A stretch of DNA of 64,000 nt, taken from assembly GCF_026130605.1 (NCBI RefSeq), contig NZ_JANFAU010000002.1, positions 310,001 to 374,000 of the forward strand, in the 5' to 3' direction. Positions 60,301-64,000 of the stretch are shown one piece after another (within the stretch, counting starts at the first letter, position 1; the number at the start of each line of letters is the position of its first letter). This stretch comes from Sphingomonas lycopersici (GTDB lineage Bacteria > Pseudomonadota > Alphaproteobacteria > Sphingomonadales > Sphingomonadaceae). Position numbers and translations under genes: made by a program. Under the pieces are notes generated by a model that saw nothing but the letters and a program-made list of their open reading frames with translations, was not told where the DNA came from and searched no databases.

Positions 60301-60542
60301 TGCCGCTGGCGATCTCGACCGGTGCCGGCGCCAACAGCCGCATCGCGATCGGCACCGCAGTGATCGGCGGGATGCTGACCGCGACGATCCTCGCGATCTT
60401 CTATATCCCGATGTTCTTCGTGCTGGTGCGGCGCGGTTTCCGCGACGCGATGGCGCGGATCCACGGCGAGGAGCCCGGCTTCCACCGCGATCCGCATCTC
60501 AACGAGCCGCCCCAGGGCACGCCGCATCTGGAGGGCAAGTGA
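57306..60542 (+). CDS. RND efflux pump permease (AcrB/MexB-like, HAE1)
   Basis: This 1078-aa inner-membrane drug/proton antiporter starts MSRVFIDRPIFAWVLAIIVMMAG. The proton-relay Asp pair is in GLLVDDAIVVVENVERLMEE, and the partner Lys in GLAAKNAILMIEFA. Periplasmic docking and pore loops, KGTNPDIAQVQVQNQVQQA and TSSSSSRGSVGITATF, are present. The C-terminus is cytoplasmic and Glu/Pro-rich. It lies three bases after the adaptor gene and overlaps the outer-membrane factor (TGATG). No TetR/MarR repressor lies next to the operon. Confidence 0.96.
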   Translation: MSRVFIDRPIFAWVLAIIVMMAGVGAIMKLPIAQYPDVAPPQVSVRANYPGANALTIQNSVTQVIEQQLTGIDGLLYFTSSSSSRGSVGITATFAKGTNPDIAQVQVQNQVQQAISRLPTQVQQQGITVRKSNPDFLLIAGVYDITDKLTNQDVSDYLVSNLQEPLGRLQGVGDTNVFGSQYAMRIWLDPAKLASFALIPGDVITAIQNQNTEVAAGEIGGQPMPQTQMLNATVTAQSRLQTPAQFREIILKVLPSGATVKLSDVARIELGAENYTATSRVNRHPGAGIAVLLAPGADALKTAELVKAEIARISKSFPPNLRVDYANDTTDFIKLSIEEVVKTLIEAIILVVIVMFVFLQSWRATLVPTIAVPVVLLGTFAIFYIVGFTINTLTLFGLVLAIGLLVDDAIVVVENVERLMEENPGMTPREATIESMNEITVALVAIALVLSAVFLPMAFFGGSTGVIYRQFSLTIISAMGLSVLVALILSPAITSNLLKQKSEEGDLRGGWLDRHAPWLATGAMRARDWFNRTFEAGVTRYTGTVRTVVERKWLFLVIYVATVALLAVLFLRLPTGFLPTEDQGGAQVQFRLPAGATLGRTTEVQRAVENYFAEHESSNLKTIFTVAGGGGGGVSGQNTGQGFLNFTDWKDRPGKENTADAIVGRASAAFKNFRDAQVFALIPPAIRGLGQSEGFTMELQNTSGMNQQDFEAARDRLYAMANADPKLTGVRLTELPDIGTLQVNTDAQKLASLGLTQADVNTTLSTAWGGRYVNDFVDRGRVKRVYVQGDAQFRAKPDDLDQWYVRGSNGQMAPFSSFATTGWSQAPTTLSRFNGIQSFEFQGQGARGVSSGDAMNRIAELAAQIPGTSIAWAGVSYQERLSSGQAPLLYGLSLVVVFLCLAALYESWSIPLAVLLVIPLGLVGAILFVTLRGLTNDVYLQIGLLTTMGLAAKNAILMIEFAEQEEKKGKRVIEAALTAARIRLRPILMTSFAFIFGVLPLAISTGAGANSRIAIGTAVIGGMLTATILAIFYIPMFFVLVRRGFRDAMARIHGEEPGFHRDPHLNEPPQGTPHLEGK

Positions 60543-61987
60543 TGCGCCGCGCGACCCTGCTCGCTCTCGGCAGCGCGCTGTCGGCATGCAGCATGGCGCC
60601 GAAATATGTCCGGCCCGAGGCGCCGATCCCGCCGTCCTGGCCGACCGGCGACGCCTATCTGCGCCAGAGCGAAGCGGCGCTGCCGAGCGTTTCCTATCGC
60701 GATATCTTCCGCGACGCGCGGCTGCAGCGGGTGATCGATCAGGCGCTGATCAACAACCGCGATCTGCGCATCGCGCTCGCCAATATCGCCGCGGCGCGCG
60801 CGCAATATCGCATCCAGCGCGGCGAATTGTTCCCCGCGATCGGCGCGAGCGGATCGTATAATTACAGCCACAGCAATACCCCGACCGCGAGTTCGCCGAG
60901 CGGCACCAGCACGTCGTTCAGCGCCGGGATCGGAGTCACCGGGTTCGAGGTCGACCTGTTCGGGCGCATCCGATCGCTGACCGATGCCGCGCAGAACCGC
61001 TATTTCGCGCAGGAAGCGACCGCGCGTGCCACCCGCCTCACCCTGGTCGGCGATATTGCCGGCGCGTGGCTGAGCTACGCCGCCGACCGCAGCCTGCTGA
61101 CGATCGCCGAGCAGACCGTCGCCAATGCGCAACGCAGCGTGTCGCTCACCGCTGCGCGGCTGAAGGGCGGGATCGCGCCGCGCACCGATCTGCGCCAGGC
61201 CGAACAGATACTCGCCGGCGCAGAAGCCGATGTCGCCGCGCAGAAGACCGCGCTGGCGCAGGATATCAACGCGTTGCAATTGCTGGTCGGCGCGCCGATC
61301 GACCCGGTGCTGCTGCCCGGCTCGATCGAGGAAGCCGCCGCGACGATCGGCGATCTCCCCGCCGGGCTCGATTCGCGCATCCTGCTGCGGCGCCCCGATG
61401 TGGTGAGCGCGGAATATACGCTCCGCGCCGCCAATGCGCAGATCGGCGCGGCGCGCGCGCAATTGTTCCCCACATTGTCGCTCACCGGGTTCGCGGGCTT
61501 TGCGAGCAATGCGCTGCACAATCTGTTCACCAGCAATGCGTTCAATTATTCGGCCTCGCCCAGCGTGCGCTATTCGATCTTCAACGCCGGCGCGGCGCAG
61601 GCGGGGGTCGCGCAATCCGAGGCGCAGCGCGATGCGGCGCTCGCCGGCTATGAGAAAGCGATCCAGACCGCGTTCCGCGAAGTCGCCGATGCACTCGCCC
61701 GGCGCGGGACGATCGGCGACCAGCTTGCCGCCGATCAACGCAACAGCGATGCCGCGCTCGACAATTACCGGCTGAGCGACGCGCGTTATCGTGGCGGGAT
61801 CGATACCTTCCTCGCCAGCCTCGTCGCGCAGCGCTCGCTCTATACCGCGCAGCGCACGTTGGTGCAGACCCGGCTGACCCGCGCGACCAACCTCGTCACG
61901 CTCTACCGCACCCTCGGCGGGGATTCGCTGATCGAGGCTAATGCGGCGGGCCCGGTGCCTGCTGCGCAACAAACCCCGCAGCAATGA
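60542..61987 (+). CDS. RND efflux outer-membrane channel (NodT/OprM-like lipoprotein)
   Basis: This 481-aa protein is the TolC-type exit duct. It has a lipoprotein signal with SALSACSMAP, then the APIPPSWPTGDAYL segment common in this class. The two OEP repeats show IANIAAARAQYRIQRGELFPAIGASGS and YTLRAANAQIGAARAQLFPTLSLTG. The C-terminal tail is Ala/Gln-rich. ATG 60542 overlaps the permease stop. With the two genes before it, it completes a tripartite efflux system. Confidence 0.94.
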   Translation: MRRATLLALGSALSACSMAPKYVRPEAPIPPSWPTGDAYLRQSEAALPSVSYRDIFRDARLQRVIDQALINNRDLRIALANIAAARAQYRIQRGELFPAIGASGSYNYSHSNTPTASSPSGTSTSFSAGIGVTGFEVDLFGRIRSLTDAAQNRYFAQEATARATRLTLVGDIAGAWLSYAADRSLLTIAEQTVANAQRSVSLTAARLKGGIAPRTDLRQAEQILAGAEADVAAQKTALAQDINALQLLVGAPIDPVLLPGSIEEAAATIGDLPAGLDSRILLRRPDVVSAEYTLRAANAQIGAARAQLFPTLSLTGFAGFASNALHNLFTSNAFNYSASPSVRYSIFNAGAAQAGVAQSEAQRDAALAGYEKAIQTAFREVADALARRGTIGDQLAADQRNSDAALDNYRLSDARYRGGIDTFLASLVAQRSLYTAQRTLVQTRLTRATNLVTLYRTLGGDSLIEANAAGPVPAAQQTPQQ

Positions 61988-62029
61988 CCCTTGACCGGTG
62001 CGGCGCGCCGTGAAAGTCTCCTTGTTGCA

Positions 62030-62383
62030 ATGACGAGCAACCCTTCAGATCCGGCGGCTTTCTTTCGGGACATGCTGGGTCATTGGGAAAAGGCCGTAAA
62101 CAATTTCGGCGGCGACGCGCTCAAGAGCGAAGAATTCGTCCGCGGGATGAGCGCGGCGACCGCCGCCACCGCCAATATGCAGGCGAATACGCATCAGGTG
62201 ATGGAGCGCGTGCTCGCCGCCGCCAATCTGCCCAGCCGCGCCGATTTCGATGATCTCGCGCGGCGCGTCGCAGGGATCGAGGCGACGCTCGCCCGGATCG
62301 AGGCGAAGCTCGGCAGCGGCGGCCCCGATCCGGCCAAGCCGCGCCCCAGCCGCAGCCGCAAACCACCAAGCAAGGCAAGCTGA
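62030..62383 (+). CDS. short PhaE-like subunit of a class III PHA synthase
   Basis: This 117-aa protein starts at ATG 62030 (MTSNPSDPAAFFRDMLGHWEK). A helical part (VNNFGGDALKSEEFVRGMSAATAATANMQ) leads to NLPSRADFDDLARRVAGIEATLARIEAKL, similar to the end of PhaE proteins, in which LPTRxExDxL is followed by a coiled coil. Typical PhaE subunits are about three times longer. The tail is basic (SRSRKPPSK). Its stop overlaps the phaC start (TGATG), so the pair is co-translated. A phasin-like role is the alternative. Confidence 0.65.
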   Translation: MTSNPSDPAAFFRDMLGHWEKAVNNFGGDALKSEEFVRGMSAATAATANMQANTHQVMERVLAAANLPSRADFDDLARRVAGIEATLARIEAKLGSGGPDPAKPRPSRSRKPPSKAS

Positions 62384-63456
62384 TGCAGCAAACCGCGACG
62401 ATCGATCCGATCTCGGCCGCCCAGGGCGAATTCGAACGGATGATGGCGCGGAATATCAAGGGGTTGAATTACTTCACCTCCCCTGCCCCGGTGGTCGGCG
62501 CGACCCCGCGGGAGGTGCTGATCGAACGCGGGCCGATGCGGCTCAATCACTATCGGCCGATGACCGACGAGGTCTATCGCGTGCCGATCCTGCTGGTGAT
62601 GGCGACCACCAACCGCGGCTTTATCTTCGATATGGTGCCGGGGCAGAGCCTGGTCGAATTCCTGCTCCGCGCCGGGTTCGACGTGTTCATGCTCGAATGG
62701 GAAGCGCCGCGCAGCCACGAACGCTCGCTGACGCTCGAAAGCTATGTGCTCGATTTCCTTCCCGCGGCCGTCGCGCGGGTCAGGGAGGAGACCGGCGAGC
62801 CCGATGTCAGCATGGTCGGCTATTGCTTCGGCGGGGTGCTCTCCCTGCTCTATGCCGCGCTGCATCCGGCGCAGGGGCTCGCCAATCTCGTCACCTTCAC
62901 CACGCCGATCGATTTTTCGCGGATGGACCTGTTCAGCGCCTGGTCCGACCCGCGCTTCTTCGATGTCGACCGGCTGGTCGATACGTTCGGCAACGTGCCG
63001 GGCGACATGCTCTACGCCTCGTTCGACATGCTGCGCCCGGCGGCGCGCACCGCAGCCAATATGCGGCTCTACGACAATCTGTGGGACGACGAATATGTGA
63101 AGTCGTTCCGCATGTTCGAACGCTGGAACACCGATACCCTGCCGCTCGCCGGTGAATATTTCCGCCAGACGACCAAGAAGCTGATGTGGGACAACAGCCT
63201 GTACAAGGGCACGATGACCGTCGGCGGGCGCGCGATCGATCTTGGCGGCATCACGGCGCCGTTTCTGCATCTCGCAGCGGAGCATGATCATATCGTCCCG
63301 CGCGAGGCGTCGGCGCCGCTGCTAGGAATGATCGGATCGCCCGACAAACAGGAAATCATGCTGAAAGGGGGGCATGTCAGCCTCGTCGCGGGGGGCAATG
63401 CGATCAAGCGCATGTGGCCCGCGCTGGCGAACTGGCTGGCGGAGCGATCGATATGA
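62383..63456 (+). CDS. phaC: class III-type polyhydroxyalkanoate synthase catalytic subunit
   Basis: This 357-aa alpha/beta-hydrolase polymerises hydroxyacyl-CoA to PHA. The nucleophile sits in a GYCFGG box as Cys148, with Asp302 in AAEHDHIVP and His331 in KGGHVSLV. This spacing and the roughly 355-aa length match class III PhaC (the catalytic triad of the Allochromatium enzyme is at almost the same positions), not the roughly 590-aa class I form common in alphaproteobacteria. MLEWEAPRSHERSLTLESYV is another family segment. Upstream is a short PhaE-like gene; a GNAT gene overlaps its end (ATGA). Confidence 0.9.
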   Translation: MQQTATIDPISAAQGEFERMMARNIKGLNYFTSPAPVVGATPREVLIERGPMRLNHYRPMTDEVYRVPILLVMATTNRGFIFDMVPGQSLVEFLLRAGFDVFMLEWEAPRSHERSLTLESYVLDFLPAAVARVREETGEPDVSMVGYCFGGVLSLLYAALHPAQGLANLVTFTTPIDFSRMDLFSAWSDPRFFDVDRLVDTFGNVPGDMLYASFDMLRPAARTAANMRLYDNLWDDEYVKSFRMFERWNTDTLPLAGEYFRQTTKKLMWDNSLYKGTMTVGGRAIDLGGITAPFLHLAAEHDHIVPREASAPLLGMIGSPDKQEIMLKGGHVSLVAGGNAIKRMWPALANWLAERSI

Positions 63457-63992
63457 GCCAACGCATCCGACGTTTCCGCAGCCCCGACCGCGACGCGATG
63501 ATCGCCTTCGCGCAAGACCTGCCCGAGCATGACCTGTTGTTCCTCGGCCGCGATCTCAAACACCCGCGCGTCGTCGAGGCGTGGCTGACGGCGATCGACG
63601 ACGGCTGGATCGACAGCCTGCTCGCCGAGAAGGACGGCGAGATCGTCGGCTCGGTCGCGCTGGTGCGCGATCCGCTCGGCTGGTCGGCGCATGTCGGCGA
63701 GGTGCGGCTTCTGGTGTCTTCGGAACGGCGCGGCGCGGGGCTGGGGCGCGATCTGCTGCAGGCGATCATGGCGGTGGCGGTCGAGCGGCGGCTCGCCAAG
63801 CTCACTGCGGCGATGACCCCCGATCAGCGCAATTCGGTCGCATTGTTCGAAAGCCTGGGGTTCCGTGGCGAAGCATTGCTCAAGAATCAGGTGCGCGATC
63901 GCAGCGGGCAGCCGCACGATCTGGCGATCCTCAGCCTCGATCTCGCCCGCCACGAAGCATCGCAACGCGCTTACGGCTTTGATGAAGCCTAG
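63453..63992 (+). CDS. GNAT family N-acetyltransferase
   Basis: This 179-aa acetyltransferase has the acetyl-CoA-binding motif A in VRLLVSSERRGAGLGRDLLQAIM (RRGAGLG) and motif B in SVALFESLGFRGEALL. Its C-terminus closes 8 bases before the window end. Start ATG 63453 overlaps the phaC stop (ATGA), so it belongs to the phaE-like/phaC operon. The acetyl acceptor is unknown; it may be unrelated to PHA. Confidence 0.88.
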   Translation: MSQRIRRFRSPDRDAMIAFAQDLPEHDLLFLGRDLKHPRVVEAWLTAIDDGWIDSLLAEKDGEIVGSVALVRDPLGWSAHVGEVRLLVSSERRGAGLGRDLLQAIMAVAVERRLAKLTAAMTPDQRNSVALFESLGFRGEALLKNQVRDRSGQPHDLAILSLDLARHEASQRAYGFDEA

Positions 63993-64000
63993 AATTTACT

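Overview
The window is 64 kb of very GC-rich chromosome from an alphaproteobacterium, most likely a sphingomonad (Sphingomonas or a close relative). The basis is gene content and order: ribF-ileS-lspA-DUF3035, dnaKJ behind an alphaproteobacterial RpoH promoter, tamA-tamB, a 'vgr-related' metalloprotein paired with a PCu(A)C chaperone, and the palindromic repeat families that litter the spacers. Most genes are ordinary housekeeping genes packed in short, start/stop-overlapping operons.

Layout. 1-0.84 kb: end of an OPT-family transporter. 0.9-5.1 kb (minus): queF, a two-domain GT4 glycosyltransferase and a GH130 enzyme. 5.2-7.6 kb: a small secreted protein, then sseA-metC (sulfur metabolism). 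7.8-13.3 kb (minus): metallophosphoesterase-ribF-ileS-lspA-DUF3035 lipoprotein. 13.5-17.1 kb: two paired acyl-CoA dehydrogenases converging on an aldehyde dehydrogenase. 17.3-17.8 kb: a brnT-brnA toxin-antitoxin pair with two palindromic candidate operators. 17.9-24.2 kb: purB, a 28-residue membrane peptide ORF, vgr-related protein/PCu(A)C, dnaK, dnaJ and a small secreted protein.

24.25-37.4 kb is the main accessory region. A complete tRNA-Arg(CCG) stands at its left edge, and the last 16 bases of the tRNA gene including CCA, plus the first bases after it, are repeated exactly 13.1 kb to the right, as expected for an integrated island. No integrase is visible. Inside are a minus-strand group (membrane protein, alpha/beta hydrolase, DoxX-like protein) and a long co-directional set: a beta-propeller/Y_Y_Y sensor kinase and NarL-type regulator, then an isochorismatase-like hydrolase, XapX protein, Tat-exported amidohydrolase with a Cys/His-rich tail, exported glyoxalase-fold protein, DoxX protein, alginate-export-type porin and DUF1275 protein. 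This looks like a self-regulated envelope-linked catabolic or detoxification pathway of unknown substrate, and is the best candidate here for an undescribed system.

37.4-48.8 kb: OmpA-like protein, a tiny secreted KGKF-repeat protein, tRNA-Arg(CCT), a DUF1178/nitrilase/glutaredoxin/ComF cluster with a divergent methyltransferase, a three-gene signalling cluster (EAL protein, TPR hybrid kinase, lone receiver), a divergently placed 17-codon ORF with its own promoter and 5' hairpin, and a flavin monooxygenase. 48.8-55.1 kb: tamB and tamA. 55.2-64 kb (plus): enoyl-CoA hydratase, a tripartite RND efflux operon, and a class III-like PHA synthase (Cys148, Asp302, His331) with an unusually short PhaE-like partner and a GNAT acetyltransferase.
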